Below, piece by piece: positions 35,583 through 45,793 of a stretch of 64,000 bases of DNA. The notes beneath the pieces were generated by a model that searched no databases, was not told the origin of the DNA, and saw only the letters and a program-made list of their open reading frames with translations. Made by a program: the position numbers and the translations under genes. This DNA is from Hyphomicrobiaceae bacterium. GTDB taxonomy: Bacteria > Pseudomonadota > Alphaproteobacteria > Rhizobiales > Hyphomicrobiaceae. Where the stretch lies: positions 18,044-82,043 of the forward strand of contig WBUN01000018.1 of NCBI GenBank assembly GCA_008933705.1, read 5' to 3'. Each line of letters begins with the position of its first letter. Within the stretch, counting starts at the first letter, position 1.

Positions 35583-37178
35583 ATGACCATCCTTCGTGAC
35601 TATAACGCTGCCGTCGATTTCGTGGATCGCAACGTCGCTGAGGGCCGCGCTCTCAAGACCGCGTTCATTGATCCCTCGCGTCACGTCACCTATGGCGAGT
35701 TGCGTGACGCGGCGGCGCGCGTCGGCCCCATGCTGGCCCGCCTCGGCATCGAACCCGAGAACCGTATCGCACTCGTCCTGCTCGATACCGTCGATTTTCC
35801 GATCCTGTTCTGGGGCGCGATACGTGCCGGCATCGTGCCCGTCCTGCTCAATACGCGGCTCACTGCCGACCAGTATCGCTACCTGTTCGACGATTCGCGC
35901 GCGAAGGCCGTCTTCGTTTCGGCTGCGCTCTTGCCGGTGGTGCTCGAGGCCGCGAAGGAGGCAGCCACATTGCGGGTTGTCGTCGTGGTGGGGGGTGGCC
36001 CCGCCAACGTCCCGCGATTCCAATCGCTGCTTGCGGCCGAGAACGAAGGCTCCGTTCCAGCCCGGACATGCGCCGATGAAGTCGCGTACTGGCTGTACTC
36101 CTCAGGCACGACCGGCGCGCCGAAGGGGGTCATGCATGTCCATTCGAGCCCTATGATCCTGTCGCAGCTCGCGGGTCAGGACCGCATCGGCATCTGTGAG
36201 GAGGACGTCGTCTTCTCCGCGGCGAAGCTCTTCTTCTCCTACGGACTCGGCAACGCCATCTTCTGTCCGATGGCGGTGGGAGCAACTTCGGTTCTCTATC
36301 CCGAGCGGCCCACGCCGCGGACGGTGTTCGAAACGCTGCACAGCTACCAGCCGACGATGCTCTACGCGGTGCCGACGCTCTATGCGGCGATTCTCGCCGA
36401 TCCCGAGTGCACGCCACAGAACGGCTCTAGCCGGCTTCGGCTGTGCTTCTCGGCGGGAGAGCCGCTTCCGGCGCACGTCGGGGAGGCCTGGAAGCGCCGG
36501 TTCGATCTCGACATCGTCAACGGGGTCGGCTCGACCGAAATGGGTCACCTCTTCCTGACCAACCTTCCGAATGCGGTCGAGTACGGCACGGCCGGTGTCG
36601 CGGTGAAGGGCTATGATCTCAGGCTGGTCGACGAGGCAGGGCGCGAGGTCGACGACGGCGAGATCGGCGAGCTGCTGGTCCGCGGCCCATCTTCAGCAGC
36701 CGGGTACTGGAACCAGCGCGAAAGGTCGCGCCGCACCTTCGAGGGCGAATGGACCCGCACGGGCGACAAGTACGTGCGGCGGCCGGATGGAGTCTATCTC
36801 TACTGCGGCCGCACCGACGACATGTTCAAGGTGAGCGGCATCTGGGTGTCGCCGTTCGAGGTCGAAGAGGCGCTCGTAGCCCATCCGGACGTTCTTGAAG
36901 CGGCGGTTGTGCCTGCCGAGGACGGCAACGGCCTGACCAAGCCCAAAGCGTATGTCGTGCTGAAGAACAGGAACGGCCTTGGCCCCAATCGGGCCCTTCA
37001 CGATGAGCTCAAGGTCCACGTGAAACGCACGATTGGTGCATGGAAGTACCCTCGCTGGATCGAGTTCGTGGACTCCCTGCCCAAGACCGCAACCGGAAAG
37101 ATCCAGCGCTTCATGCTGCGGAGCAACCCGTCCCCATCGGCGTCTTGCCTGAATGGAGGGGGGGCGGCTGATGATTGA
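35583..37178 (+). CDS. Benzoate/4-hydroxybenzoate-type CoA ligase
   Basis: A 531-residue ANL-family aromatic acid CoA ligase of the BadA/HbaA/BclA group. The P-loop is [14 protein letters not shown], the signature [13 protein letters not shown], the hinge [20 protein letters not shown] and the catalytic lysine [13 protein letters not shown] 35583 is taken instead of the track start. It is divergent from hcr, which favours 4-hydroxybenzoate or benzoate. It also heads an operon for alicyclic CoA esters, so cyclohexene- or cyclohexanecarboxylate is possible too. Confidence 0.82.
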   Translation: MTILRDYNAAVDFVDRNVAEGRALKTAFIDPSRHVTYGELRDAAARVGPMLARLGIEPENRIALVLLDTVDFPILFWGAIRAGIVPVLLNTRLTADQYRYLFDDSRAKAVFVSAALLPVVLEAAKEAATLRVVVVVGGGPANVPRFQSLLAAENEGSVPARTCADEVAYWLYSSGTTGAPKGVMHVHSSPMILSQLAGQDRIGICEEDVVFSAAKLFFSYGLGNAIFCPMAVGATSVLYPERPTPRTVFETLHSYQPTMLYAVPTLYAAILADPECTPQNGSSRLRLCFSAGEPLPAHVGEAWKRRFDLDIVNGVGSTEMGHLFLTNLPNAVEYGTAGVAVKGYDLRLVDEAGREVDDGEIGELLVRGPSSAAGYWNQRERSRRTFEGEWTRTGDKYVRRPDGVYLYCGRTDDMFKVSGIWVSPFEVEEALVAHPDVLEAAVVPAEDGNGLTKPKAYVVLKNRNGLGPNRALHDELKVHVKRTIGAWKYPRWIEFVDSLPKTATGKIQRFMLRSNPSPSASCLNGGGAADD

Positions 37179-38373
37179 GCTTTCACACCTCGACTGGCCG
37201 TTCTTTGCGGAGCAGCATCGGCGCTTTGCTGACGACCTTGTGGAGTGGGCAGGCCGCGAGGTCTCTTCGCGTGTCGATCATGCCGACGTGGATCGCTGCT
37301 GCCGAACCCTGGTGCGCGCTCTCGGAGACGCCGGCTGGCTGAAAGCGGTCGTGCCTGCCGCCCACGGCGGTCTTTCGGAGAAACTGGATGTGCGGACGCT
37401 GTGCCTCGCCCGCGAGATCCTGGCCTGGCACGACAGTCTCGCCGACTTCGCCTTTGCCATGCAGGGCCTCGGCACCGGCTCGATCTCGCTGTTCGGCAGC
37501 GATGAGCTGAAAGCGAAGTACCTGCCGCCGGTGCGTGATGGCCGACACATCGCTGCGTTCGCGCTGTCGGAGGCCGAAGCAGGCTCTGATGTCAGCGCAC
37601 TCGCAACGACGGCGACCAAGGACGGCCCTGCGCACGTGCGCCTCGACGGGGCAAAGACATGGATCTCCAACGGCGGAATTGCCGATCACTATGTCGTGTT
37701 TGCGCGCACCGGTGAAGCGCCTGGCACTAAGGGAATATCGGCATTCGTTGTCGATGCGGATGCGCCGGGGCTGTCGATAGCCCACCGGATCGAGGTGATC
37801 GCTCCACATCCGCTTGCGACGCTGAGCTTCACGGGGTGCCGCGTTCCGCTCGCCAACCGTCTCGGTGCCCCGGGGGAGGGCTTCAAGGTGGCCATGGCGA
37901 CGCTGGATATCTTCCGATCCACCGTCGCCGCGGCCGCATTGGGCTTCGCGCGCCGCGCTCTCGACGAAGCCCTCAACCGCGCGACGACGCGCAATCTGTT
38001 CGGCGCGCCGCTCGCGGACCTGCAATTGACGCAGGCCGCGCTGGCCGACAGCGCCATCGATATCGATGCGGCCGCGCTGCTGGTTTACCGGGCGGCCTGG
38101 TGCAAGGACCGGGGGGCGGCGCGCGTGTCGCGGGAATCGTCGGCGGCGAAGGCATTCGCGACCGAAATGGCGCAACGCGCGATCGATCGGGCGGTGCAGC
38201 TCTTCGGCGGACACGGCGTCCGCGTCGGCGTCAAGGTCGAGGCGCTCTATCGTGAGATCCGAGCGCTGCGCATCTACGAAGGCGCCACCGAAGTGCAGAA
38301 GGTCATCGTTGCCCGAGAGCTGCTGAAGGCGTGCAAGGACAGCAGGCGGCAGACAGCAGGGCGGGCGCCATGA
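37171..38373 (+). CDS. Acyl-CoA dehydrogenase (1)
   Basis: A 400-residue FAD acyl-CoA dehydrogenase. FAD/substrate signatures are [19 protein letters not shown] and the C-terminal [20 protein letters not shown] followed by [14 protein letters not shown] 37171 overlaps the ligase stop by 8 nt and has GGAGGG upstream. Next to BadK- and BadH-like genes it may act like AliB on cyclohexanecarboxyl-CoA, or on pimeloyl/glutaryl-type intermediates; the sequence alone does not decide. Confidence 0.8.
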   Translation: MIELSHLDWPFFAEQHRRFADDLVEWAGREVSSRVDHADVDRCCRTLVRALGDAGWLKAVVPAAHGGLSEKLDVRTLCLAREILAWHDSLADFAFAMQGLGTGSISLFGSDELKAKYLPPVRDGRHIAAFALSEAEAGSDVSALATTATKDGPAHVRLDGAKTWISNGGIADHYVVFARTGEAPGTKGISAFVVDADAPGLSIAHRIEVIAPHPLATLSFTGCRVPLANRLGAPGEGFKVAMATLDIFRSTVAAAALGFARRALDEALNRATTRNLFGAPLADLQLTQAALADSAIDIDAAALLVYRAAWCKDRGAARVSRESSAAKAFATEMAQRAIDRAVQLFGGHGVRVGVKVEALYREIRALRIYEGATEVQKVIVARELLKACKDSRRQTAGRAP

Positions 38374-39536
38374 TTCTTACCGAAGAGCACGAGCGGATTC
38401 GCAAGACGGCACGCGATTTTGCGCGGAACTGGCTGGCCCCGCATTCCGCCGAATGGGATCACAATGCGATCTTTCCCCGCAGTGCGCTGCGTGATCTCGG
38501 GAAGCTCGGCTTCATGGGCCTCACGGTGCCGCCTGAGTGGGATGGGGCGGGGGCCGACTACGTGGCGTGCGCGGTGGCGCTCGAAGAGATCGCGGCCGGA
38601 GACGGTGCGGTATCGACGATCGTGAGCGGCCACAACACGGTCGGATGCATGCCGCTCGTCCAATTCGGCACGCGCGAACAGAAGGAGAAGTTCCTGCGGC
38701 CGATGGCACGGGGCGACATGCTCAGCGCCTTCTGCCTGACGGAGCCGCAGGGGGGCTCCGATGCCGCCGTCATCCGCACGCGCGCCGAGCGGCGAAACAG
38801 CGGCTTCCTCCTCAACGGAACGAAGCAGTTCATCACCTCCGGCAAGAACGCAGACGTCGCGCTCGTCTTTGCCGTCACCGACAGCGCCAAGGGCAAGCAC
38901 GGCATCAGCTGCTTCATCGTCGAGACCATGCGGCCGGGCTATCGCGTCGGCCGGATCGAGAGGAAGATGGGGCAGCATGCGTCCGATACGTGCGAGATCC
39001 ACCTCGAGAACCTCAGCGTCCCGAGGGAGAACCTGCTCGGAGACGAGGGCCAGGGATATCGGATAGCACTTGCGAACCTGGAGGGGGGACGCATCGGCGT
39101 AGGCGCGCAGGCGGTCGGCATGGCCCGCGCAGCGTACGAGATTGCGCTTTCCTACGCCCAGCAACGCAGGAGCTTTGGCAAGACCATCATCGAGCATCAG
39201 GCCGTTGCCTTTCGCCTCGCCGACATGGCGACGCAGCTCGAAGCCGCACGCCAGCTCGTGCTCCACGCCGCAGCCTTGCGCAGCCTGGGTTTGCCGTGCC
39301 TGAAGGAAGCCTCGATGGCGAAGATGTTTGCCACGGAGACGGCTGAGCGGGTCTGCTCGGATGCCATGCAGACCCTGGGTGGCGCCGGCTATATCGCCGA
39401 TTTCGGCGTGGAGCGCATCTGCCGCGCGGTGCGCGCCACCAAGATCTACGAGGGAACCAACGACATCCAGCGTCTCGTCATCGGCCGCGCGCTCGTCCGC
39501 GAGGGGGAGCAAGAAGGATTGCGGCCATGTTCATGA
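38370..39536 (+). CDS. Acyl-CoA dehydrogenase (2)
   Basis: A 388-residue acyl-CoA dehydrogenase with [36 protein letters not shown] and [16 protein letters not shown]. The catalytic-base position lies in [15 protein letters not shown] as in short/medium-chain enzymes. ATG 38370 is in the stop codon of dehydrogenase 1. The pair probably performs sequential dehydrogenations of alicyclic or dicarboxylic CoA esters. Confidence 0.82.
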   Translation: MILTEEHERIRKTARDFARNWLAPHSAEWDHNAIFPRSALRDLGKLGFMGLTVPPEWDGAGADYVACAVALEEIAAGDGAVSTIVSGHNTVGCMPLVQFGTREQKEKFLRPMARGDMLSAFCLTEPQGGSDAAVIRTRAERRNSGFLLNGTKQFITSGKNADVALVFAVTDSAKGKHGISCFIVETMRPGYRVGRIERKMGQHASDTCEIHLENLSVPRENLLGDEGQGYRIALANLEGGRIGVGAQAVGMARAAYEIALSYAQQRRSFGKTIIEHQAVAFRLADMATQLEAARQLVLHAAALRSLGLPCLKEASMAKMFATETAERVCSDAMQTLGGAGYIADFGVERICRAVRATKIYEGTNDIQRLVIGRALVREGEQEGLRPCS

Positions 39537-40321
39537 CGAGCGTCTCCGGCGGTGTTGCGACCGTGGTCCTCGATCGCCCGCCGGTCAACGCCATCACCGA
39601 GCAGTGGGTGGAATCGTTCAACGCCAAGCTCGACGAGGTCGTCGGCGGCACCGACTGCAAGGTCCTGCACATCCGATCCAGCCAGAAAGTGTTCTGCGCC
39701 GGTGCCGATCTCCAGGAGGTGCACGAACGCATGAACGTGCGGGATGGCCCGGAGCGGATGTATTCCTTCGTGGCCGGCATCCAGCGCCTCTATGCGCGCA
39801 TCGAGCGATTGCCGCAGGTCACGGTGGCGGAGATCGGGGGGGCGGCCATGGGCGGCGGGCTGGAGCTGGCGCTCGCATGCGATCTGCGCGTTGCAGCGCG
39901 TGAAGCCAAGCTCGGCCTGCCGGAAGCGCGGCTGGGATTGATTCCAGGTGCCGGCGGAACGCAGCGCCTCAGCATGCTGTGCGGGCCGTCCGTGGCGACC
40001 CGGCTCATCCTGGGCGCAGAGGTCGTCGACGGGGCAACGGCGCAAGGGCTTGGCCTCGTGCAGTGGGCGGTGCCGCGCGCCGAGCTCACCGAGCGCACAG
40101 CCGAGATCATCGGGCGGATAGACGCGCTTCCCGCAGGTGCGCTTGCTGCGGCCAAGGCGTGCATCGCAGCAGCACGAGGGGGCGGGCGCAACGGGTACTC
40201 CGAGGAGCTCGAAGCGACACGCCGGCTGCTGAGCGACGCGGAGACACGGCAGAGGGTCGAGGCGTTTCTGGCGGGCGCCGCCCACAGCGCGCCCGGGAAA
40301 AGGAAAGGAGCATCTGCATGA
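39527..40321 (+). CDS. Enoyl-CoA hydratase, BadK-like
   Basis: A 264-residue crotonase. The oxyanion motif is SQKVFCAGADLQEVHE and the catalytic glutamate lies in LGLPEARLGLIPGAGGTQRL, a standard hydratase active site. In the cyclohexanecarboxylate route BadK hydrates cyclohex-1-ene-1-carbonyl-CoA for the BadH dehydrogenase that follows. ATG 39527 has AAGGA 9 nt upstream. It overlaps both neighbours. Confidence 0.78.
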   Translation: MFMTSVSGGVATVVLDRPPVNAITEQWVESFNAKLDEVVGGTDCKVLHIRSSQKVFCAGADLQEVHERMNVRDGPERMYSFVAGIQRLYARIERLPQVTVAEIGGAAMGGGLELALACDLRVAAREAKLGLPEARLGLIPGAGGTQRLSMLCGPSVATRLILGAEVVDGATAQGLGLVQWAVPRAELTERTAEIIGRIDALPAGALAAAKACIAAARGGGRNGYSEELEATRRLLSDAETRQRVEAFLAGAAHSAPGKRKGASA

Positions 40322-41064
40322 GACTGGATGGAAAGACCGCGCTGGTCACGGGCGGCGCGTCCGGGATCGGCAGGGCGACGGTGATGGAGCTGGCCCGCTG
40401 CGGTGCGACGGTCATCTGTGCGGATGTGGACGCCACAAGAGGTGCGCAGCTCGTGCGGGAGGCAGCGGAAACGAGAATCGCCATCGAGTTCTTGGCCGTC
40501 GACCTCGCCGATGCCGGCTCGGCCCGCCGCTGCGCCGGCGAGGCGCTCAAGCGTCATCCTCGCATCGACATACTCGTCAATGCGGCGGGTTGGAACGACA
40601 TCCAGCCGTTTGTCGATAACCCTCCCGAGTACATGGATCGCGTCGTTGCCATCAATCTCGGCGGGACTTTGCATCTCACGCAGGCCCTGCTGCCCTCCAT
40701 GATTGCGGCCGGCAGGGGAAAGATCGTCAACGTCTCGAGCGACGCGGGGCGTGTGGGCAGCTCGGGAGAGACCACCTATGCCGCCGCCAAAGGCGGCGTC
40801 ATCGCGTTCACCAAGTCGCTCGCCCGCGAGGTGGCGCGCTATTCGATCAACGTCAACTGCGTCTGCCCGGGGCCAACCGACACGCCGATGCTCCAGTCTC
40901 GCCCCGACAAGCTCAAGGAAGCATTCATCCGGGCGATCCCGTTCCGGCGATTTGCCAAGCCCCAGGAGATCGCAGACGCAATTCTATTCTTTGCCAGCCC
41001 CCGCTCCGACTACATCACCGGCCAGGTGTTGAGCGTCAGCGGCGGGCTTACGTTTGCCGGCTGA
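40318..41064 (+). CDS. badH: Short-chain dehydrogenase, BadH-like (2-hydroxycyclohexanecarboxyl-CoA dehydrogenase)
   Basis: A 248-residue SDR with NAD motif TGGASGIG, catalytic S-Y-K in [21 protein letters not shown], and [10 protein letters not shown]. The strings [22 protein letters not shown] and [13 protein letters not shown] closely recall R. palustris BadH. It oxidises 2-hydroxycyclohexane-1-carboxyl-CoA to the 2-keto ester. ATGA overlap with the upstream hydratase; AGGAAAGGAG precedes the start. Confidence 0.78.
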   Translation: MRLDGKTALVTGGASGIGRATVMELARCGATVICADVDATRGAQLVREAAETRIAIEFLAVDLADAGSARRCAGEALKRHPRIDILVNAAGWNDIQPFVDNPPEYMDRVVAINLGGTLHLTQALLPSMIAAGRGKIVNVSSDAGRVGSSGETTYAAAKGGVIAFTKSLAREVARYSINVNCVCPGPTDTPMLQSRPDKLKEAFIRAIPFRRFAKPQEIADAILFFASPRSDYITGQVLSVSGGLTFAG

Positions 41065-41075
41065 AGGAGACGACG

Positions 41076-41966
41076 ATGTCCACGACTACGGGAGCAGCAA
41101 AGTCGCAACCGGAAGCGACAGCCCAGAGGTTTCGCCCTTTGCGCATCAATTTCGCAGACTTCAAACCCCGGCATTTTGTTTGGCAGCTCGACGGCAAGGT
41201 CGCGACGCTGACGCTCAACCGGCCCGAGCGGAAGAATCCCTTGACGCTCGAATCCTACGCCGAGCTGCGCGACACCTTCCGCGATCTCGTCTACGCCGAC
41301 GACGTCAAGAGCATCGTCATTGCCGGAGCGGGCGGCAACTTCTGCTCCGGGGGCGACGTGCACGAAATCATCGGTCCTCTCGTTGAGATGCAGCGCAAGG
41401 GCGACATGGGCGGGCTGCTCGGCTTCACGCGCATGACCGGTGATCTCGTCAAGGCCATGCGCGCCTGCCCGCAGCCGATTGTGGCCGCGATCGATGGGGT
41501 CTGTGCCGGCGCCGGCGCCATCCTGGCGATGGCATCCGATCTGCGCTACGGCACGGCCCGCAGCAAGACGGCCTTTCTGTTCGTGCGCGTCGGACTTGCC
41601 GGCGCAGACATGGGCGCGTGCAACATGCTGCCCCGGATCGTCGGGTCGGGGCGGGCCGCCGAGCTGCTGTACACTGGCCGAGCCATGGACGGAGATGAAG
41701 CCGAGCGCTGGGGATTCCTCAACAGGCTGTGCGAGCCGAACGCCTTGTTGGGCGAGGCGCAGTCCTTGGCGCGATCCCTTGCCGATGGTCCGACCTTCGC
41801 GCATGCGATGACCAAGCGCTGCATGCATGAGGAGTGGAGCATGGGGGTTGACGAGGCCATCGAGGCAGAGGCGCAGGCCCAGGCCATCTGCATGCAGACA
41901 AAGGACTACGAGCGGGCCTATGAGGCGTTCGTCAACAAGAGGAAGCCGGTCTTCCAGGGCAATTGA
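41076..41966 (+). CDS. Crotonase-superfamily protein lacking the hydratase glutamate
   Basis: A 296-residue crotonase-fold protein with a roughly 40-residue N-terminal extension. The oxyanion motif [13 protein letters not shown] is present. In [20 protein letters not shown] the usual Q-P-E glutamate is replaced and an Asp follows instead, a pattern more like isomerases and C-C hydrolases (MenB/BadI-like chemistry). No BadI is otherwise present after BadH, so ring cleavage of 2-ketocyclohexanecarboxyl-CoA is one hypothesis. GAAGGAG lies before ATG 41076. Confidence 0.7.
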   Translation: MSTTTGAAKSQPEATAQRFRPLRINFADFKPRHFVWQLDGKVATLTLNRPERKNPLTLESYAELRDTFRDLVYADDVKSIVIAGAGGNFCSGGDVHEIIGPLVEMQRKGDMGGLLGFTRMTGDLVKAMRACPQPIVAAIDGVCAGAGAILAMASDLRYGTARSKTAFLFVRVGLAGADMGACNMLPRIVGSGRAAELLYTGRAMDGDEAERWGFLNRLCEPNALLGEAQSLARSLADGPTFAHAMTKRCMHEEWSMGVDEAIEAEAQAQAICMQTKDYERAYEAFVNKRKPVFQGN

Positions 41967-41992
41967 CGGCTACTGCACCAGGTATCGATCGC

Positions 41993-42406
41993 TCAGCGGA
42001 TCAGGGATCGTATCTTCGGCAGAACGGAATTGCGCCATTGGCTTTCGCCGAAGCTCTGCTGGACAATCCTTTCGTCCGCGATGACAAGCCATAGCGGCAC
42101 GCCCGCTCCGCGGCCGAGACGGTCACGGTAGGTGCGCAGGTCGTCAGGCCAATACTCGTCTTTGAGCACGTCCCGCAGCGTCGGCGCCTTCACCTCGCGG
42201 TAGACGATGCGCGCGAATTCCGGCGAGGCCCGAAAGGTCATCGCCTCCGTGCCTTGCCACGAGCGGCAAGGAGCGCAGTCTTCCGCTCCCACATAGAGAA
42301 GCATCAGATCGCGTGCGGCCGATGGTCGTGAGCTGAGCCAGCCGAGCGCAAGGCCTGCGCCTGCAAGCATCAGCACGGTCGCGCCAATCCATCCTCGCGT
42401 CGTCAT
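41993..42406 (-). CDS. Membrane-anchored thioredoxin-fold protein
   Basis: A 137-residue protein with an N-terminal helix (about 5-25) and a redox motif CAPC in YVGAEDCAPCRSWQ. It is predicted periplasmic. It resembles small thioredoxin-like proteins of envelope thiol chemistry; partner unknown. It has its own upstream FNR-like box. Its stop converges with the crotonase gene 27 nt away. Confidence 0.65.
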   Translation of the reverse strand: MTTRGWIGATVLMLAGAGLALGWLSSRPSAARDLMLLYVGAEDCAPCRSWQGTEAMTFRASPEFARIVYREVKAPTLRDVLKDEYWPDDLRTYRDRLGRGAGVPLWLVIADERIVQQSFGESQWRNSVLPKIRSLIR

Positions 42407-42469
42407 CGGCTGGTCTCAACCCCCACCTTGCGGCTGGGAAGCACGCTATTGGGAGGCGCAGCCATTGCC

Positions 42470-42483
42470 TTGACTGATGTCAA
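42470..42483. promoter_or_regulatory. FNR-like box upstream of thioredoxin-like gene
   Basis: TTGACTGATGTCAA has perfect 5-bp inverted arms with a 4-nt spacer, the same TTGAC/GTCAA form as the boxes at 22795, 49670 and 51831. It lies about 70 nt upstream of the minus-strand start at 42406. Confidence 0.5.
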
Positions 42484-42516
42484 TTTGCCGGGTTCGCCGA
42501 GTGGGCGCCGGATGGA

Positions 42517-43233
42517 TCAGGACGCGGCCGCCGACATGGCAGACGTCAGCCACGCGCCGAGAGCCTCCTGACCCGACTTGGTGACCATGGCGCCGTATCG
42601 GCGGGCGTCGGAGCGGAGGCGAGAAATGTCAATCCTTGCGGCGGAAAGCTCGCACGCGTGCCCGATGAGCCATCGCTCCAAGAGGCGAGGGTCAGCCTCC
42701 ATGTGAAATTGGAGGCCCAGGACATGCGATCCGATCGCGAAGGCCTGGTTGTCGGTGATCGCAGTCGATGCGAGCCGCCTCGCCCCGGCCGGCAGGTCGA
42801 ACGTATCCCCATGCCAGTGCAGCACTTGCCAGTCGGCCTGCTCCAGATGGGCCAGGCAAGAGCTGCGACCCTCGGATGTCGGCGTGATCGGCCCATAGCC
42901 GATCTCCTTGGCCCTGCCGGCATAGACACTTGCACCCGCGGCGCGGGCAATGAGTTGCGCCCCCAAGCAGATGCCCAGCGTCGGGCGGGCAGTGGTCAGG
43001 CGGTGTTCCAGCAGGCGAAGCTCAGGGAGCAGAAACGGGTAGATGCTCTCATCGTAGGCTGCGATCGGGCCGCCCAGGACGACCACAAGGTCGGCGGTCC
43101 TCAGCTCAGGGGACGCCAGATCATCGATCCCCGCCTCGACATACCTGGCATCGAAGCCAGCGCGTGCAAGGACAGGCGCGAAGGTTCCCAAGTCCTCGAA
43201 CGCCACGTGCCGGATCACGACCGCCGTCTTCAT
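42517..43233 (-). CDS. Class I glutamine amidotransferase (GMP-synthase-like)
   Basis: A 238-residue GATase-1 domain. The nucleophile elbow is LGICLGAQLIA (Cys near residue 89), with catalytic His and Glu in LGLQFHMEADPRL. There is no synthetase domain, so it belongs to the stand-alone group that often acts on glutamyl-amide or polyamine-like compounds. GGAG precedes the start. It follows the MaoC gene by 13 nt and is likely co-transcribed. Confidence 0.75.
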   Translation of the reverse strand: MKTAVVIRHVAFEDLGTFAPVLARAGFDARYVEAGIDDLASPELRTADLVVVLGGPIAAYDESIYPFLLPELRLLEHRLTTARPTLGICLGAQLIARAAGASVYAGRAKEIGYGPITPTSEGRSSCLAHLEQADWQVLHWHGDTFDLPAGARRLASTAITDNQAFAIGSHVLGLQFHMEADPRLLERWLIGHACELSAARIDISRLRSDARRYGAMVTKSGQEALGAWLTSAMSAAAS

Positions 43234-43246
43234 GCAGCACTCCTAC

Positions 43247-44284
43247 TTACGGCCATGCATCGGCCAGTTCATGTGCTTCCGGGTCGGGACGATGATGTGT
43301 TGGCCGCCGCTCCAGCAGAAACTGCGGATAAAGGGAAACGACCACGTCTCCGTGCTGATTGCGCCCTTCCGTGCCTGCGACCAGCAGGCCCCATCGACCG
43401 TGGCCGCCGGCGTTGACCTTATGCTCCGCCCAGCCGCGAAAGCTGATGTGATCTCCTATCGACACCGGTGCCTGCCAGCGCAACCATCTTGCGCCGGTTG
43501 CGGGTCCGAGAGCGGGCACAGGGCAACCGTCTGCCGCGAGCTGCGCGGCGCGACGCTTGTAGTACGCGACGATCAGGCTCATCCACGCTGCCACAACATG
43601 CCAGTCGCTGACGTGCCGGCCGCTGCCGGTTTCGATGCACTCCTTGCTGCCAGCCATAATGCTCTCGAACATGGATACGTTGGCCGAGTCGAAGGTGTAG
43701 CTTCCAAGTGCGATCTCATCCCCGCAGCAGACATCCTCGAAGTACTTTATCAAGTGGTTGCCCGGTCGCGACATGACCTTGGCTCGTCTCGGCGCGCGCA
43801 CCTCGCAGGGTGGCCGTGGCATACGGGTCCGGCTCTTCCGCGCCCCATATGGCTCGCCAAACAGCAACTGGCAAGACCAGCGAACCACGATTTCGCCGAG
43901 CTGGTTTCGTGCTTCAACCTCTGCATGGCGTCGCGTGACCGCTGGGTCACAGGAACATGGCAAGGAAGCGCCCAGTCTCACCTCGCACACGAGATCGTCG
44001 CCGGGTCGAACGGGCCTCAGCCATCGCAGATCGTCGATGCTCCCCATGCCGAGATAGCGCGTATGGCCCGCGAAGGCTTTCCGGAGATCCTGGGCGATCA
44101 AGGCGCACGTTTGCCACCCGGAAGCCGCAAGCCCGCGCAGCGGCGTTGCCTCGGCGGCGCGCTCGTCCATGTGCGCCGGCTGGGGATCGAATGCGCCGGC
44201 AAATGCGATGATGCTGTCCCTGTCGAAACGGCGGGGCTCGGTTCGAAGGATCGGATTGCGTCTGGAAATCGATGGTTGGCTCAT
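43247..44284 (-). CDS. Double-hotdog MaoC-like dehydratase
   Basis: A 345-residue protein with two hotdog domains. The first (about 15-150) carries DPQPAHMDERAA, the hydratase-2 dyad region, then GLAASGWQTCALI. The second (about 180-330) has RHVSDWHVVAAWM and GDHISFRG with a degenerate catalytic segment. Such proteins hydrate or dehydrate 3-hydroxyacyl-CoA esters, consistent with dicarboxylyl-CoA beta-oxidation after ring opening. Exact substrate unknown. Confidence 0.72.
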   Translation of the reverse strand: MSQPSISRRNPILRTEPRRFDRDSIIAFAGAFDPQPAHMDERAAEATPLRGLAASGWQTCALIAQDLRKAFAGHTRYLGMGSIDDLRWLRPVRPGDDLVCEVRLGASLPCSCDPAVTRRHAEVEARNQLGEIVVRWSCQLLFGEPYGARKSRTRMPRPPCEVRAPRRAKVMSRPGNHLIKYFEDVCCGDEIALGSYTFDSANVSMFESIMAGSKECIETGSGRHVSDWHVVAAWMSLIVAYYKRRAAQLAADGCPVPALGPATGARWLRWQAPVSIGDHISFRGWAEHKVNAGGHGRWGLLVAGTEGRNQHGDVVVSLYPQFLLERRPTHHRPDPEAHELADAWP

Positions 44285-44550
44285 GGCTGCTGCCCGGAAT
44301 CGCGGCTGACCGCCGTCCTTGGACCTGTCGAGCGTTGTCGCAAATCTGAGATATCGAACATGGCAGTGGAAAAGACGTACCGCACCATATCGATGGTCAG
44401 AAGATCAATGCTCCGCTCGAATCGGCTGCACCGGGATGCATGAAGATTGGTGAGGCGCGTTCCTGCCTTGACTTCGGTTAACCGCGCTCTGGTTTGCCAA
44501 TGCATTCCACGCCCTGCTTGTGGAAGACGCCGGGGGGCGTCGAGCTCTCC

Positions 44551-45762
44551 TTACGGCGAAGCGGGGGTATCCCTGCGTCGGCGCAGGAGCATGGGGCCGT
44601 AGGCCGCAGCGAATGCCGCGAAGGCCACGATCCAGGCGATTCCTGCGGCCGGCAGCAGCAGCAGGGTAAGGTGGGGCGCGAGCGCGGACGCTATTCTCAG
44701 CAGCGCAGCCAGAAGAACGGCACCGTAGATGGCGATGGTCGTGCGGGTTGCGGCAAGCGGACGGCCGGTGTGGCCGAGGCTGGCGCGGGTCATGACGGCG
44801 AGGGTCATCGTTCCTATGGCGCCGGTGGTCCATGCGTGAATGCCGGCGCTGGCGGCAATGTGTCCATGCGACAGCTCGGCCGCGCCCGTCAGGATGTATC
44901 CGAGCGGCACGAAGAAATAGGCCGCGTGAAGGATCGCCACCAGCGGCTCGCGCAGGGTCCGATGCGGCGCCCAGCGGGCTTGCCTGACGAGATGGAGCAG
45001 CCCGGCGAGCACAAGGATGCCGCCACCGGCCCATCCCGGCACGTTCATCTGTGCAGTCGCGATCCACGTGCCGAGCGCGACGATGCCGGCCGTCGTGGCG
45101 AGGGTGTCGAATGTGCCGGGTGGGCGCGGCAGCGGTCCCGGATTGGATCGCCTGATCCAGTTGGATGTGAAGCTCGGCACGATGCGGCCGCCGATCAGTG
45201 TGATCAGGGTCAGAACGGTGCCGATGGCCAGGCGATCGGACATTTCGGGCCTGCCGAAGCGCTCCACCTCCCAATGGAACAGCCCCTGTGCGAACAGCAG
45301 GATGGCGAGCAGCACGAGCACCTTCACGTTGCGCCAGTTCCTCGCGGAGACGACTTCGCGCGCTGCGATAGCGGTCAGGGCCGCAAGAAACGTGAGATCC
45401 AACAGCGCCGCAGACCAAGGCCCGAGGCTCGCCGGCACGATCACGGCGAGGCGGCCGGCCAGCCACAGCGAGACCAACGCGGCGAGCGGCCAGCCGACGA
45501 GGGGAGGGCGGCCGGTCCAGTTGGGGATTGCCGTGAGCAGGAAACCGGCGATGACGGCGGGCACGTAGCCGAAGAGCAGGGAATGCGCATGCCAAGCCAC
45601 AGGCGGCAGCGTGGTCGCGACGGCCTTGAGACCCAGGAACCAGGGCACCCATAGCACGATGGCGAGCGCGGCATGCAGAGCACCGAACAGGAAGAACGGC
45701 CTGAAGCCGTAGCCGAGTATGGCGGGTTGTTGCCACGCCACCCTGCGCGTCACGGTCGCCAT
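44551..45762 (-). CDS. NnrS family membrane protein (1)
   Basis: A 403-residue, roughly 12-TM NnrS protein. Signature regions are GYGFRPFFLFGALHAAL, AWHAHSLLFGYVPAVIAGFLLTAIPNWTG and GIHAWTTGAIGTMTLAVMTRASLGHTGR. NnrS proteins bind heme/copper and protect denitrifiers from nitrosative stress by limiting dinitrosyl-iron complexes. ATG 45762 is chosen over the track start. Last gene of the ABC-transporter operon, 31 nt after NnrS (2). Confidence 0.88.
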   Translation of the reverse strand: MATVTRRVAWQQPAILGYGFRPFFLFGALHAALAIVLWVPWFLGLKAVATTLPPVAWHAHSLLFGYVPAVIAGFLLTAIPNWTGRPPLVGWPLAALVSLWLAGRLAVIVPASLGPWSAALLDLTFLAALTAIAAREVVSARNWRNVKVLVLLAILLFAQGLFHWEVERFGRPEMSDRLAIGTVLTLITLIGGRIVPSFTSNWIRRSNPGPLPRPPGTFDTLATTAGIVALGTWIATAQMNVPGWAGGGILVLAGLLHLVRQARWAPHRTLREPLVAILHAAYFFVPLGYILTGAAELSHGHIAASAGIHAWTTGAIGTMTLAVMTRASLGHTGRPLAATRTTIAIYGAVLLAALLRIASALAPHLTLLLLPAAGIAWIVAFAAFAAAYGPMLLRRRRDTPASP

Positions 45763-45793
45763 GATGCCAGTCGCCTCTCTTGCGAAATGCCGA

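Noticed and set aside
43232-44443. 403-aa plus-strand ORF opposite the MaoC-like gene
   Set aside because: The minus-strand frame has two hotdog domains and ATG with proper context; this frame has none.
44468-44481. TTGACTTCGGTTAA, an FNR-like box
   Set aside because: One arm is mismatched (GTTAA) and it lies about 190 nt from the nearest start, so it was not listed as a site.
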